This document shows positions 17,571 to 26,363 of a stretch of 64,000 bases of DNA, piece after piece; position 1 is the stretch's first letter, and each line of letters opens with the position of its first letter. A model generated the notes under the pieces. That model ran no database searches and was not told the origin of the DNA. It saw only the letters and a list, made by a program, of their open reading frames with translations. Source of the stretch: Atopomonas hussainii (GTDB lineage Bacteria; Pseudomonadota; Gammaproteobacteria; Pseudomonadales; Pseudomonadaceae); assembly GCF_900109735.1 (NCBI RefSeq), contig NZ_FOAS01000005.1:124001-188000 (forward strand), read 5' to 3'. The translations under genes were made by a program, and so were the position numbers.

Positions 17571-18734
17571 TTACAGCAGGCCATCGAGCTGGCCGCCTTG
17601 CTCAAGCAGGCGGCGGGCGATGATGACCCGCATGATTTCGTTGGTGCCTTCAAGAATCTGGTGCACGCGCGCATCGCGCACCCAGCGCTCTAACGGGTAA
17701 TCGTTGAGATAACCATAGCCGCCGTGCAGTTGCAGGGCCTCGTTACACACGTTAAAGCAGCGGTCGGTGGCTAGGCGCTTGGCCATGGCGCAATACAGGC
17801 TGGCTTCGGGGTGGCCGCTGTCGAGCTTAGCCGCGCCTAAGCGCACCATCTGCCGGCTGGCAGTGAGGTCGGTGAGCATGTCGGCGAGCTTAAATTGCAG
17901 CGCCTGAAAGCTGGCGATGGCCTTACCGAACTGCTGGCGCTCTTCGACATAACGCAGGCTTTGCTCTAGCGCTGCTTGTGCGGCGCCGAGCGAGCAGCTG
18001 GCGATGTTTAAACGGCCGCCGTCGAGGCCTTTCATCGCGTAGACAAAACCCTGGCCTTCCGGGCCGATACGCTGGCTGGCGGGGATGCGCACGTTCTCGA
18101 AGGTGATGGTGCGGGTCGGCTGGGCTTTCCAGCCCATTTTTAGCTCGTTGCGGCCATACACCACGCCGGGCGTGTCGCCCGGCACTAAGAAGCACGAAAT
18201 GCCTTTAGCGCCGGGCTCGCCAGTGCGCGCCATCACAATCAATACATCGGTGCTGCCGGCGCCGGAGATAAAGCACTTGCTGCCGCTGAGCACATAGTCG
18301 TCGCCATCGCGTTCGGCGCGGGTGCGTAGGTTGGCGGCGTCGGAGCCCGCGTCTGGCTCGGTGAGGCAGTACGAGGCCAGCAGCTCGCCGCTGACTAAAC
18401 GGGGCAGCCATGCGTCTTTTAAGCTTTGCTCGGCAAAGCTGGCGAGCATCCAGCTGGCCATGTTGTGGATAGTGAAAAACGCCGTGGTGGCCACGCAGCC
18501 AGCGGCCAGCTGCTCGAAAATCAAGCTGCTGGATAGGCGCGAAAGGCCCAAGCCGCCGTCTTCTTCTGGGATGTACAGAGCCAAGTAGCCCTGTGCCGCA
18601 GCGCGCTTGATGGTGTCGACGGGGAAGTGGCTGTCACGGTCCCAGTCGGCGGCGTTGGGGGTTAGCTCGTCGGCGGCAAAGCGTCGCGCGCTTTCCACCA
18701 GCAGGCGTTGTTCTTCGCTGAGTTCAAAATCCAT
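17571..18734 (-). CDS. Acyl-CoA dehydrogenase (isobutyryl-CoA dehydrogenase likely)
   Basis: This FAD flavoprotein of 387 residues has all three acyl-CoA dehydrogenase domains. Signatures include YCLTEPDAGSDAANLRT, the FAD-binding CFISGAGSTD, and QLHGGYGYLNDYPLERWVRDARVHQILEGTNEIMR at the C-terminus, where the glutamate of LEGTNE is the usual catalytic base. Placed between mmsA and the hydratase, it probably converts isobutyryl-CoA to methacrylyl-CoA. A GGAG site precedes the ATG at 18734 by about 8 nt. Confidence 0.9.
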   Translation of the reverse strand: MDFELSEEQRLLVESARRFAADELTPNAADWDRDSHFPVDTIKRAAAQGYLALYIPEEDGGLGLSRLSSSLIFEQLAAGCVATTAFFTIHNMASWMLASFAEQSLKDAWLPRLVSGELLASYCLTEPDAGSDAANLRTRAERDGDDYVLSGSKCFISGAGSTDVLIVMARTGEPGAKGISCFLVPGDTPGVVYGRNELKMGWKAQPTRTITFENVRIPASQRIGPEGQGFVYAMKGLDGGRLNIASCSLGAAQAALEQSLRYVEERQQFGKAIASFQALQFKLADMLTDLTASRQMVRLGAAKLDSGHPEASLYCAMAKRLATDRCFNVCNEALQLHGGYGYLNDYPLERWVRDARVHQILEGTNEIMRVIIARRLLEQGGQLDGLL

Positions 18735-18749
18735 GTCCGGGCTCCGCGC

Positions 18750-20243
18750 TTATTTGAGCTGGATGGTCATGTTCGGCCCGCTCACCGGGCTGTCATCAAA
18801 CCAGCGGGTGGTGACGGTTTTCGTCTCGGTATAAAAACGCACTGCTTGTTTGCCGTAGGCGTGTAGATCGCCGTAGAAGCTGCCTTTCCAGCCGGTGAAC
18901 GAGAAGAACGGCAGCGGCACCGGAATCGGTACGTTGATACCCACTTGGCCGACTTCCACCGCATGTTGGTAATGCCGCGCCGCGCCGCCGGAGCGAGTGA
19001 AGATGCTGGTGCCGTTGCCGTAGGGGCTGTTGTTGACCAGCTCAATGGCTTGCTCCAGCGTGTCGACCTCCATGCACACCAGCACGGGGCCGAAGATTTC
19101 TTCGCGGTACAGGCTCATCTTCGGCGTCACGCCGCTAAACAGGGTGGGGCCAATCCAGTTGCCGTCCGGGTAGCCGGCCACGCTGCAGTCGCTGCCATCC
19201 AGCAGGCACTCTGCGCCTTCGGCTTTGCCCTCGGCAATCAAACGCAAGACGCGCTGCTTGGCTTGCGGGTTAATCAAGGGGCCAAAGGCGGCGGCGGGGT
19301 CGTTCCAGTAGCCGGGTTGAATGCCTTTCATTTGTTCGGCCAGCTCGGCAATCCACTGTTTAGACTCGCCGACAAACACCGCCACGCTGATCGCCATGCA
19401 GCGCTGCCCAGCCGCGCCGCAGCTGGCGCCGACCAAGTTGCTCAACACTTGATCTTTTGGCGCATCGGGCATGATCACCATGTGGTTCTTCGCCCCGGCA
19501 AAGGCTTGCACGCGCTTTAAATGCTGGGTGCCGGTGCGATACACGTGTTGGCCCACCGGCACCGAGCCAACAAACGACACAGCGCGAATGTCCGGATGGG
19601 TGAGCAGGGCGTCCACCGGCTCGCGGGCGCCGTGCAGCACTTGCAACAGGCCCGCCGGGGCACCGGCTTCGATAAACAGCTCGGCAAGGCGATTGACTGT
19701 CATCGGGTCTTGCTCGGAGGGCTTGAGCACAAAGCTGTTGCCGCAGGCGATGGCCAGCGGAAACATCCACAGCGGAATCATTGCCGGGAAGTTAAACGGC
19801 GTGATACCGGCGCACACGCCCAGTGGCTGAATCCAGCTGGCGGTGTCGATCTCTCGGGCGACGTTTTCGACCGTCTCGCCCATCATCAGGCTGGCAATGT
19901 TGCAGGCTTGCTCCACCACTTCGATGCCGCGCCACACATCGCCTTTGGCATCGGCAAAGTTTTTGCCGGTTTCTTTGGCGAGAATCTCCGCCACTTCATC
20001 GTGATGCTCTTTGAGCAAATGCTGATAGCGCAGCATGAGCCGTGCGCGGTCAGAGACCGGCGTTTCGCGCCAACTGAATTGCGCGGTTTTGGCGCTGGCG
20101 ATGGCGTCTTCGATGTCTTCGGCGGTGGCGCGCGGTGCCAAGCAGAGCACTTGCTGGGTGGCGGGGTCGAGCACTTCGATCACTTCATGGTGATCGCAGT
20201 TGCGCCACTGCCCGGCGATAAGTTGCGGAATTACCTTGGCCAT
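18750..20243 (-). CDS. mmsA: CoA-acylating methylmalonate-semialdehyde dehydrogenase
   Basis: MmsA converts methylmalonate semialdehyde, NAD+ and CoA to propionyl-CoA, NADH and CO2, the last step of distal valine degradation. The protein (~497 residues) has [15 protein letters not shown] (cofactor site), [15 protein letters not shown], and the catalytic cysteine in [11 protein letters not shown] near residue 285. An ATG at 20252 is also in frame, but its GAGG is only 1 nt away; from the ATG at 20243 the spacing is 10 nt. It heads the mms operon and is divergent from the AraC regulator. Confidence 0.95.
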   Translation of the reverse strand: MAKVIPQLIAGQWRNCDHHEVIEVLDPATQQVLCLAPRATAEDIEDAIASAKTAQFSWRETPVSDRARLMLRYQHLLKEHHDEVAEILAKETGKNFADAKGDVWRGIEVVEQACNIASLMMGETVENVAREIDTASWIQPLGVCAGITPFNFPAMIPLWMFPLAIACGNSFVLKPSEQDPMTVNRLAELFIEAGAPAGLLQVLHGAREPVDALLTHPDIRAVSFVGSVPVGQHVYRTGTQHLKRVQAFAGAKNHMVIMPDAPKDQVLSNLVGASCGAAGQRCMAISVAVFVGESKQWIAELAEQMKGIQPGYWNDPAAAFGPLINPQAKQRVLRLIAEGKAEGAECLLDGSDCSVAGYPDGNWIGPTLFSGVTPKMSLYREEIFGPVLVCMEVDTLEQAIELVNNSPYGNGTSIFTRSGGAARHYQHAVEVGQVGINVPIPVPLPFFSFTGWKGSFYGDLHAYGKQAVRFYTETKTVTTRWFDDSPVSGPNMTIQLK

Positions 20244-20354
20244 CGTTGACATGCCTCATGTTGTTTTTTGTCTGTTGTAGCATGGCGAAATCAGCCTTTG
20301 GATTGACGATGTTGGCAGTGGGATGGACTATCTTGCGGTTAAACAGGAGTTTGT

Positions 20355-21236
20355 ATGAGCCAAGCCGTGATCACCTCCAGCTGGCCTTTGCCAGAAAACG
20401 GCGTGCGCTTGGTGATAGCCCCCAAGCTGCGCCGCCAGCTGGAACGGCATCCGTTAGGCGCCGGCTGTTATCCGCAAGCATTGGGGTTTTATCCGCAGGC
20501 AGCGGGGCACCGCATGCGGCGCACGCGGCATGAAGACCATCTGCTGATTTACTGCCGCGCCGGGCAAGGCTGGCTCAAGGTAGGCGAGCAACACTATGAG
20601 GTGCGCGGTGGTGATTTATTGTTGCTGCCAGCCGGTGTGGCGCACGAATACGGCGCCGATAGCCAGCGACCGTGGACGCTGTATTGGGTGCACTTTGCTG
20701 GCACCCATAGCGCGGCGTTTATTGAGCTGCTGGGGAATCGCCCGTGGCGGCGCATTGGTGTGTTGCCGCGCTTGCTGGCTGAGTTTGAAGCCCTGCTGGC
20801 GCTGCAAAAACAAGGCTTAAGCCTGCCGCATTACCTGCATGCGGCGCATCAGCTGCAAAGCTTACTCAGCTATGTGGCGGTGCTGCCGGCGCAGCTGACG
20901 TTAAAGTCGGGCCGCCGTTTGGATGTCGAAGCCGTGCACAGCTATATGCGTCAGCATCTGCCCGATCAGCTCAATCTAGAGCAGCTGGCGGCGCAGTTTA
21001 AGTTGTCGCGGTTTCACTTTGCTCGCGTGTACCGCGAGCTGACGGGGCACAGCCCCATGCAGGATTTTATCCAGCTAAAAATGGCTCAAGCCTGCCGTTT
21101 GCTCGATGAAGGCGAGTTAAATGTGCGCCAAGTGGCTGAGCAGCTGGGTTACGACGACAGTTATTACTTTTCCCGCTTGTTTAAGCAGGTGGTGGGTATT
21201 GCGCCCAGTCATTATCGGGCGCTGCATCAAGGTTAA
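20355..21236 (+). CDS. mmsR: AraC-family activator of the mms operon
   Basis: This 293-residue protein has an N-terminal cupin-like sensing domain (HPLGAGCYPQ..., with HEDHLLIYCRAGQGWL and LLLPAGVAHEYGAD) and two C-terminal helix-turn-helix motifs (~185-290: LEQLAAQFKLSRFHFARVYRE and VRQVAEQLGYDDSYYFSRLFKQ). In P. aeruginosa MmsR activates mmsAB, and the divergent position 111 bp from mmsA here matches. The ATG at 20355 has AGGAG upstream. The ~110-bp intergenic region should hold its binding sites, but I could not pick them out with confidence. Confidence 0.92.
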   Translation: MSQAVITSSWPLPENGVRLVIAPKLRRQLERHPLGAGCYPQALGFYPQAAGHRMRRTRHEDHLLIYCRAGQGWLKVGEQHYEVRGGDLLLLPAGVAHEYGADSQRPWTLYWVHFAGTHSAAFIELLGNRPWRRIGVLPRLLAEFEALLALQKQGLSLPHYLHAAHQLQSLLSYVAVLPAQLTLKSGRRLDVEAVHSYMRQHLPDQLNLEQLAAQFKLSRFHFARVYRELTGHSPMQDFIQLKMAQACRLLDEGELNVRQVAEQLGYDDSYYFSRLFKQVVGIAPSHYRALHQG

Positions 21237-21246
21237 GCGCTGCCGA

Positions 21247-22134
21247 TTAGTCGCTGCGCTCGCGCAGTAGTGGGGGTAACGGAGCGCCTTGGAAGACATC
21301 TATCAGCTCGTTGATCGCATTCAGGTGCTGTTCTAACCAGTCTTCGGCGCGTTTGGCGGGTGGGCTGCGCCATGGCAGTTTCTGAAACGCCGGCAGTAAA
21401 TGCAGGTTCGGCAGGGCAAAGGCCTCGCCGTGCGCGCTGGCCAGCAAACGGCTGGCGACAATCACTAAGCCGGGCAGGCCAACCGCGCCTGCGGGGTCGT
21501 AAGCCCAGTTGCGGCGCTGGCGTACCACATTGCGCAGCGATTCGGGCATCTCCCAGTGAATGGTCAGCATCACACCCACTTCGGCGGCGTGGTTGTCGCA
21601 CAGTTGCTCAAGTTCCGCGGCGCCGAGCTGGGTGAGGTGGGCGGTTTCGCTAATGATCAGCAAGCTGCCAATGTCTTCTAACAGGGCTGCCAACAGCACT
21701 TCATCGTTAATAAAACCATAGCACTGCTGGGCCAGCACGCAGGCGATGGCGGCGCGTTGTGTGGCTTGTGTCCAGCGGCGTTTCAGCGCGTTTTGGATAT
21801 GCGGGTTAATGCTGATAAACAAATGCCGCAAGGTAAACGCGGTAACTAGCTGGTTAAGGGTGGCCTCGCCGGTTTGGGTGATGATTTGCCGTAGGCTCGG
21901 CGAGCGGCTGTGGGTGCGGTAAAGCGGGCTTTCGGCGATCTTGAGTAGGTAACTGGCCAGTGCAGGGTCGCTTTCGATCAGTGGCTGCAATTCGCGCAGG
22001 CTCCAATCAGGGCTGGTCAGTAGACGGCGGATTTTTAACGAGATTTCCGGCAGTTCCGGCAATTTGGCTTCGCCACGGGTGATGCGTTGGCAAATTTGCA
22101 GGGCAGGGTGGCCGGCAAACAGTGGGTCTTGCAT
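21247..22134 (-). CDS. HDOD domain protein
   Basis: The 295-residue protein carries an HDOD domain through most of its length (LPELPEISLKIRRLL at ~24-38, SDPALASYLLKIAESPLYR, and the helical core with LAALLEDIGSLLII). HDOD domains resemble HD phosphohydrolases but usually lack the catalytic His-Asp; here the position reads LEDIG, so no hydrolase activity is expected. Such proteins act as signalling scaffolds in c-di-GMP, chemotaxis or stress pathways in pseudomonads; no partner is evident here. It converges with mmsR and is divergent from ung. AAGGA precedes the ATG. Confidence 0.85.
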   Translation of the reverse strand: MQDPLFAGHPALQICQRITRGEAKLPELPEISLKIRRLLTSPDWSLRELQPLIESDPALASYLLKIAESPLYRTHSRSPSLRQIITQTGEATLNQLVTAFTLRHLFISINPHIQNALKRRWTQATQRAAIACVLAQQCYGFINDEVLLAALLEDIGSLLIISETAHLTQLGAAELEQLCDNHAAEVGVMLTIHWEMPESLRNVVRQRRNWAYDPAGAVGLPGLVIVASRLLASAHGEAFALPNLHLLPAFQKLPWRSPPAKRAEDWLEQHLNAINELIDVFQGAPLPPLLRERSD

Positions 22135-22217
22135 GCAGTGTCCTTAGTGGCTGCGGTTGACAGCCTGTACGCGCTTTCCTAGGGTGCGGCGGCTAATCAC
22201 AACGTGCAGGGTGCCCT

Positions 22218-22901
22218 ATGGCTGACAACATCACGCTAGAAACGAGCTGGAAAACACACCTGTTGCCTGAGTTTAGTCAGCCTTACATGCTGGCGCTACG
22301 CCAGTTTCTGCGTGATGAGAAAGCCGCCGGTAAGGTGATTTACCCACCGGGGGCGCAAATCTTCAATGCCCTAGACAGCACGCCGCTGCCGCAGGTGAAG
22401 GTGGTGATTCTGGGGCAAGACCCGTATCACGGCCCGGGGCAAGCGCATGGTTTGTGTTTTTCGGTGGCGCCGGGGGTGCCTGCGCCGCCGTCACTGAAGA
22501 ATATTTTTAAAGAGTTACAGCGCGATTTAGGCTTGCCGGTGCCTAATCACGGCTGCTTGCAGCGCTGGGCCGAGCAGGGGGTGCTGCTGCTCAATACCTC
22601 GCTGACTGTGGAGCAGGGCCAAGCGGGCTCGCATGCGAGTAAGGGCTGGCAGACCTTTACCGATCGCATCATCGAGTTGGTTAATCAAGAATGCCAAGGC
22701 GTGGTGTTTTTGCTCTGGGGCGCGCATGCCCAGAGTAAGCGCAAGCTGATCGATGCCAGTAAACATCAGGTGTTGTGCTCGGCCCACCCATCGCCGCTGT
22801 CGGCGCATCGGGGCTTTCTCGGCAACGGGCACTTCAGCGCCGCCAACGCGTATCTTCAGCAGCAGGGCAAAAGCCCTATCGATTGGCGCTTGGCGGAATA
22901 G
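22218..22901 (+). CDS. ung: Uracil-DNA glycosylase, family 1
   Basis: Ung removes uracil from DNA and starts base-excision repair. The 227-residue protein has the water-activating loop [17 protein letters not shown] with Asp68, and the leucine-intercalation loop [13 protein letters not shown]. Other conserved segments, including [11 protein letters not shown] and [13 protein letters not shown], are present. The start at 22218 follows GCCCT with a weak ribosome-binding site. Its last 26 nt overlap the end of the convergent solute-binding protein gene. Confidence 0.97.
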   Translation: MADNITLETSWKTHLLPEFSQPYMLALRQFLRDEKAAGKVIYPPGAQIFNALDSTPLPQVKVVILGQDPYHGPGQAHGLCFSVAPGVPAPPSLKNIFKELQRDLGLPVPNHGCLQRWAEQGVLLLNTSLTVEQGQAGSHASKGWQTFTDRIIELVNQECQGVVFLLWGAHAQSKRKLIDASKHQVLCSAHPSPLSAHRGFLGNGHFSAANAYLQQQGKSPIDWRLAE

Positions 22902-23661
22902 CTTGCAGCCCATCGGGACGTTCGAAATCTTGCAAATAGCGCTGCATACGGCCATCGCGCCACAGTTGTTCGAGGCCGTTGTTAAAGCGCTCTAAGGTGC
23001 GTTGATTGCCGAGTACCTTGCGCGATAACAGCAAGTGCAGGGTGTATTGGCGAATGGGCTTGGGGTGTTGCACTAAACGCTCGCGCTCTTCGGGGGTAAA
23101 GTGCGTTTGCAGCAGGGAGTCGGCCACCACAGGGTTGATCGGGAAAATATCGATCTGCCCGCGCAGCAAGCGGCGTAAGTTGGTCAGGTCGTTATTGGCC
23201 GTGCGGGTGCTAATCAAACCTTGTCGGGCGGCTTTTTGCAGGGCTTTGCCGTAGTTGTAACTGCGGGTTAGGCCGACTTGCAGGCCTTCTAGATCATCCA
23301 TCTGCTGCCAGTCGAAAGCACGTTCGCGCAGGCTGTAAAAGAAATGCCCGGAACGCAGTACCGGCGCGCTGATGTAAAAGTCGTGTTCGCGTTCTGGTGT
23401 TGACGACCACACGGCGGTGCCATCGCGAAGCCCTTGTTGGGCGAGTTCGAAGGCGCGATCCCAAGCGTGGAAATCCCAGCGAACCTGCATGCCTTGGCTG
23501 GCAAAGGCTTCACTGATGATGCGTGAGGCGGTGCCGTTGTAAGGCAGCATTTCGCCTAAATAGGGTGGCCACTCACCGTTGGTGAGGATGATGTTGCTTT
23601 GTGCGCGACTGCCAGTGCTGAGCACTAGGCCCAGCAGCAGGCAGGCAGTCAAACGCAGCAT
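22876..23661 (-). CDS. Periplasmic solute-binding protein, family 3 type
   Basis: The 261-residue protein starts with a cleavable signal peptide ([19 protein letters not shown], cut after Ala~20). The mature part matches the amino-acid-type extracellular solute-binding fold: [24 protein letters not shown] at the start and the ligand-cleft segment [13 protein letters not shown]. No permease or ATPase gene is adjacent, so it is probably an orphan sensor or scavenging protein. Its start lies 3 bp after the stop of an HDOD gene, so the two may be co-expressed. Confidence 0.82.
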   Translation of the reverse strand: MLRLTACLLLGLVLSTGSRAQSNIILTNGEWPPYLGEMLPYNGTASRIISEAFASQGMQVRWDFHAWDRAFELAQQGLRDGTAVWSSTPEREHDFYISAPVLRSGHFFYSLRERAFDWQQMDDLEGLQVGLTRSYNYGKALQKAARQGLISTRTANNDLTNLRRLLRGQIDIFPINPVVADSLLQTHFTPEERERLVQHPKPIRQYTLHLLLSRKVLGNQRTLERFNNGLEQLWRDGRMQRYLQDFERPDGLQAIPPSANR

Positions 23662-23664
23662 GAT

Positions 23665-24501
23665 TTATTGCAGCATGCTCATGGCAGCTTCCATGGCGTC
23701 GTTCAGGTCTTCGTCGGCTTTCATGTCGACTTCGGGGTCGAGGCCGAGCTTGGCAAACGAGGGAATCTTCGACCAGTCCAACTCAGTGTAGGGGTGGTTG
23801 GTGCCCAGGTAGCTCTGCAGGGTGGCCACTTGCACGATATCGACGTAATCGGCTTTGGCGGAATCGCGGCTAAAGTCGAGGTAGTTCATCGGCACCATGG
23901 CAATCGGCTCGGGGAACTCCCAAGTGCGCAGAATCTTGTCGCCAATGATGGGGTGGATCTTCTCGATCACGTGGTTCAGGCTGATGGAGTCGGCCAGCAG
24001 TTCGCTGTGCTCCTCGGCGAAGGTCAGAATCGGCAGTACGCCGATCTGGTGGACTAAGCCGGCCAGCGTGGCTTGGTCGGGCATCAAGCGGGTGTAGTGG
24101 CGGCACAGTACGTGGGCGATGCCAGCGATTTCGGTGCTGCGCGACCAGACTTCACGCATTTTGCGATCGACCACATCGCTGGTGGCTTGGAACATCTGCT
24201 CCATCGCCAAGCCCGTGGCCAAGTTGCAGGTGTAGTTGATACCCAAGCGGCCAACAGCGGCGGACAGGTCGGTGATTTCTTTGCTGGCGCGCAGCAGCGG
24301 GCTGTTCACCACTTTTATCAGGCGGGCAGTGAGTGCGGCGTCATTGCTCAGCACTTTGGCCATGCTGGGGATGTCGATATCCGGGTCTTCTGCCGCTTCG
24401 CGCACTTTGAGTGCAACCTCAGGCAGGGTCGGCAGCACCAGTTCGTCGTTATCGATGGCCTTGATCAGCGCGTGTTGTACTTGGTCGGCCAGATTGCTCA
24501 T
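23665..24501 (-). CDS. HDOD domain protein
   Basis: This second HDOD protein is 278 residues. It starts with ALIKAIDNDELVLPTLPEVALKVREAAEDPD, then SMAKVLSNDAALTARLIKVVNSPL, and the core has GLVHQIGVLPILTFAEE. The catalytic HD pair is replaced by HQ (LVHQIG), so it is likely non-enzymatic. It resembles the HDOD protein ~1.5 kb away in domain content but is clearly distinct in sequence. It forms a two-gene unit with the periplasmic binding protein downstream. The C-terminal tail is acidic (DMKADEDLNDAMEAA). Confidence 0.85.
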   Translation of the reverse strand: MSNLADQVQHALIKAIDNDELVLPTLPEVALKVREAAEDPDIDIPSMAKVLSNDAALTARLIKVVNSPLLRASKEITDLSAAVGRLGINYTCNLATGLAMEQMFQATSDVVDRKMREVWSRSTEIAGIAHVLCRHYTRLMPDQATLAGLVHQIGVLPILTFAEEHSELLADSISLNHVIEKIHPIIGDKILRTWEFPEPIAMVPMNYLDFSRDSAKADYVDIVQVATLQSYLGTNHPYTELDWSKIPSFAKLGLDPEVDMKADEDLNDAMEAAMSMLQ

Positions 24502-24573
24502 GGGGTATTCCTTAAACTGGGCTAATTGTCTTGAGTCTAGTGGCTTTTGTCGGTGTCGGGGCCGTCGATTGCG

Positions 24574-25497
24574 TTAGCGGCTGATATCGCGGTCGTGGTC
24601 GCTGTGTATCGCCAGCGTTAGCACGCTTAACGGCGCGCCATCGGGGCTGCCGGCAAACAGCTGGCCAGCGCTGACGGCATCATCTTGCACCACGGCCAGC
24701 AGTTCTTGCTGGTCGCCATGGCGGGCCACACTGACCACTTCACCGACACTGCTGCTGTGCACCGGCGAAAACAGCTCCATACCCGGCTGTAAAGGGGTAT
24801 CGGCTGCGGCTTGTAAACGTTGAAGGTGTCGTTTTAAGCGCCCTAAATACTGCATGCGGGCGACAATTTCTTGCCCGGTATAGCAGCCTTTCTTAAAGCT
24901 CACGCCGCCTAAGCTTTGCAGGGCGAGCATTTGCGGAATAAACAGCTCGCGCGTGGCGGCGGTTACTTCAGCGAGGCCTGCTTGGATATTGGCCAGTTGC
25001 CAAGTGTTTTCGTCGGCGCTGGCTAAGCCAGTGAGTAGCGTGCTGCTGTCGGCGCTGCTGTTTAAGCACAGCAAGGCGCGACCGTCGTGCAGGCGAATCA
25101 TCAGGCCATGCTCATGCGCTACGCACTGACCGGCCTGCTCGCCGAGCTGCCAAGCGTCGATCAACGCAGCATCTGCGGACAAGCCAAACAGCTGCCAAGC
25201 GGCACTGGCATCGCTGATGGTGACTTTAGAAAACACGGCGTACTTGGCGAGGTCGGCACGTAGGGTCTCCAGTTGCTCGCTGGGTAATATCAGTAAAAAG
25301 CCATCGCCTTGGGCCGCAATATAAAAGCTCGCCAGCATGCGGCCTTTAACGGTGCAGCGGGCGCCTAGGCTGGCTTGGTTGGGGCTTAGGTAGTTGATGT
25401 TGCAGGTTAGCTGCCCTTGTAAAAACTTGGCCGCATCGGGGCCGTGTACGGCTAAAACAGCGTGGTGAGTTAACGGGTGAACATACGGGGCGGACAT
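24574..25497 (-). CDS. ygfZ: Folate-binding Fe-S maturation protein YgfZ
   Basis: YgfZ is a tetrahydrofolate-binding protein needed for a subset of Fe-S enzymes, including MiaB. The 307-residue protein has the GcvT-like fold and the family signature KKGCYTGQEIVARMQYLG, with the conserved cysteine. It is divergent from sdhE across ~150 bp; this ygfZ/sdhE/ygfX neighbourhood is common in gammaproteobacteria. The start ATG at 25497 begins MSAPYVHPLTHHAVLAVHGPDAAKFLQGQ, with the family's typical FLQGQ segment. Confidence 0.93.
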   Translation of the reverse strand: MSAPYVHPLTHHAVLAVHGPDAAKFLQGQLTCNINYLSPNQASLGARCTVKGRMLASFYIAAQGDGFLLILPSEQLETLRADLAKYAVFSKVTISDASAAWQLFGLSADAALIDAWQLGEQAGQCVAHEHGLMIRLHDGRALLCLNSSADSSTLLTGLASADENTWQLANIQAGLAEVTAATRELFIPQMLALQSLGGVSFKKGCYTGQEIVARMQYLGRLKRHLQRLQAAADTPLQPGMELFSPVHSSSVGEVVSVARHGDQQELLAVVQDDAVSAGQLFAGSPDGAPLSVLTLAIHSDHDRDISR

Positions 25498-25614
25498 GGA
25501 GGCAATCCTGAAACAGACAAGCAGGCGCCCATCATAGTGCCCCAGCGGGAAAAATTCAGGCGCGACGAGCGCGGCAGCTCAGCAATTTGCGCTGCCGGGC
25601 CCGGCAGGGCTGGG

Positions 25615-25620
25615 TATAAT
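25615..25620 (+). promoter_or_regulatory. Probable -10 element of the sdhE promoter
   Basis: TATAAT is a perfect -10 hexamer 25 bp before the sdhE start. The region 17 bp upstream (CTGCCG) is a poor -35, so the promoter may rely on an activator or the strong -10. It implies a short leader of about 20 nt. Confidence 0.5.
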
Positions 25621-25645
25621 CGCCGGCAAATTTGCGGAGAGCCCC

Positions 25646-25900
25646 ATGACTGACTCAACTGAACTGAACCGTCTGTTTTGGCATAGCCGTCGCGGCATGC
25701 TTGAGCTGGACGTGCTGCTGGTGCCTTTTGTCAAAGAGGTTTACCCGACTTTGAGCGCAGAAGATCAGGCGCGTTACCGCAAGCTGTTGAGCTGCGAAGA
25801 CCAAGACATGTTCGGCTGGTTTATGCAGCGCGGCGAGCCGGAAGATGCCGATCTGCGTTATATCGTCAAGATGATTCTGGATCGTGTACAACCGGACTGA
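25646..25900 (+). CDS. sdhE: Succinate dehydrogenase flavinylation factor SdhE
   Basis: This 84-residue protein is the whole family length. It contains the signature [14 protein letters not shown] (RGMLELD), required for helping FAD attach covalently to SdhA and FrdA. It was earlier called CptB/YgfY and described as an antitoxin partner of YgfX; the flavinylation role is the better supported one. A GGAG site precedes the ATG. Its last 17 nt overlap the next gene. Confidence 0.95.
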   Translation: MTDSTELNRLFWHSRRGMLELDVLLVPFVKEVYPTLSAEDQARYRKLLSCEDQDMFGWFMQRGEPEDADLRYIVKMILDRVQPD

Positions 25901-26363
25901 TCCGCAGGTTTGGCGCTGGCGCACGTCGCGTCAGCTGCGCTGGGCTTATCTCGCCCTGCAAGGCTTGTGTTTGACATTAAGCGTGGCGGTGCCTTGGCCT
26001 TGGTGGGCCAGGCTGGCGCTGTCGATCGCCTGTTTGGCGCATTGGGCATGGGTATGGCCCAGTTTGACGGGGCGGCCACGTCACCCTTGGCAGGCACTGC
26101 GTCACGATGCCAACGGCTGGGCGCTGCAAAATACCCAAGGCGATTGGCACAGCCTGCGCTTTTTACCCAGTACGCGGGCCATGCGCGGCTTGATCGTGCT
26201 GCACTTTAAAGTAGATGGCCTGCGCTTTGCGCAAAGCTTGTGCCTGCCCTCTGACAGCATGGATGCCGTCGCGCACCGGCGTTTGCGGGTGCGCTTACGC
26301 TTTAGTGAGTTAACTCGGCAAACTGCGGCGGATACAGCACAGTGTCCTGAGTCGTTGGGTTAG
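25884..26363 (+). CDS. ygfX: YgfX family inner-membrane protein
   Basis: The 159-residue protein has two adjacent membrane helices near the N-terminus (~21-58, [32 protein letters not shown]) and a soluble C-terminal domain with [18 protein letters not shown]. YgfX is the partner of SdhE; in E. coli it was reported as an inhibitor of FtsZ and MreB, an activity that remains debated. The start is a GTG at 25884 inside sdhE (17-nt overlap). Its last 62 nt overlap the convergent nadB gene. Confidence 0.82.
   Translation: MYNRTDPQVWRWRTSRQLRWAYLALQGLCLTLSVAVPWPWWARLALSIACLAHWAWVWPSLTGRPRHPWQALRHDANGWALQNTQGDWHSLRFLPSTRAMRGLIVLHFKVDGLRFAQSLCLPSDSMDAVAHRRLRVRLRFSELTRQTAADTAQCPESLG

Noticed and set aside
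19521-20249. 242-residue frame antisense to mmsA
   Set aside because: mmsA is well supported; the antisense frame has no recognisable protein features.
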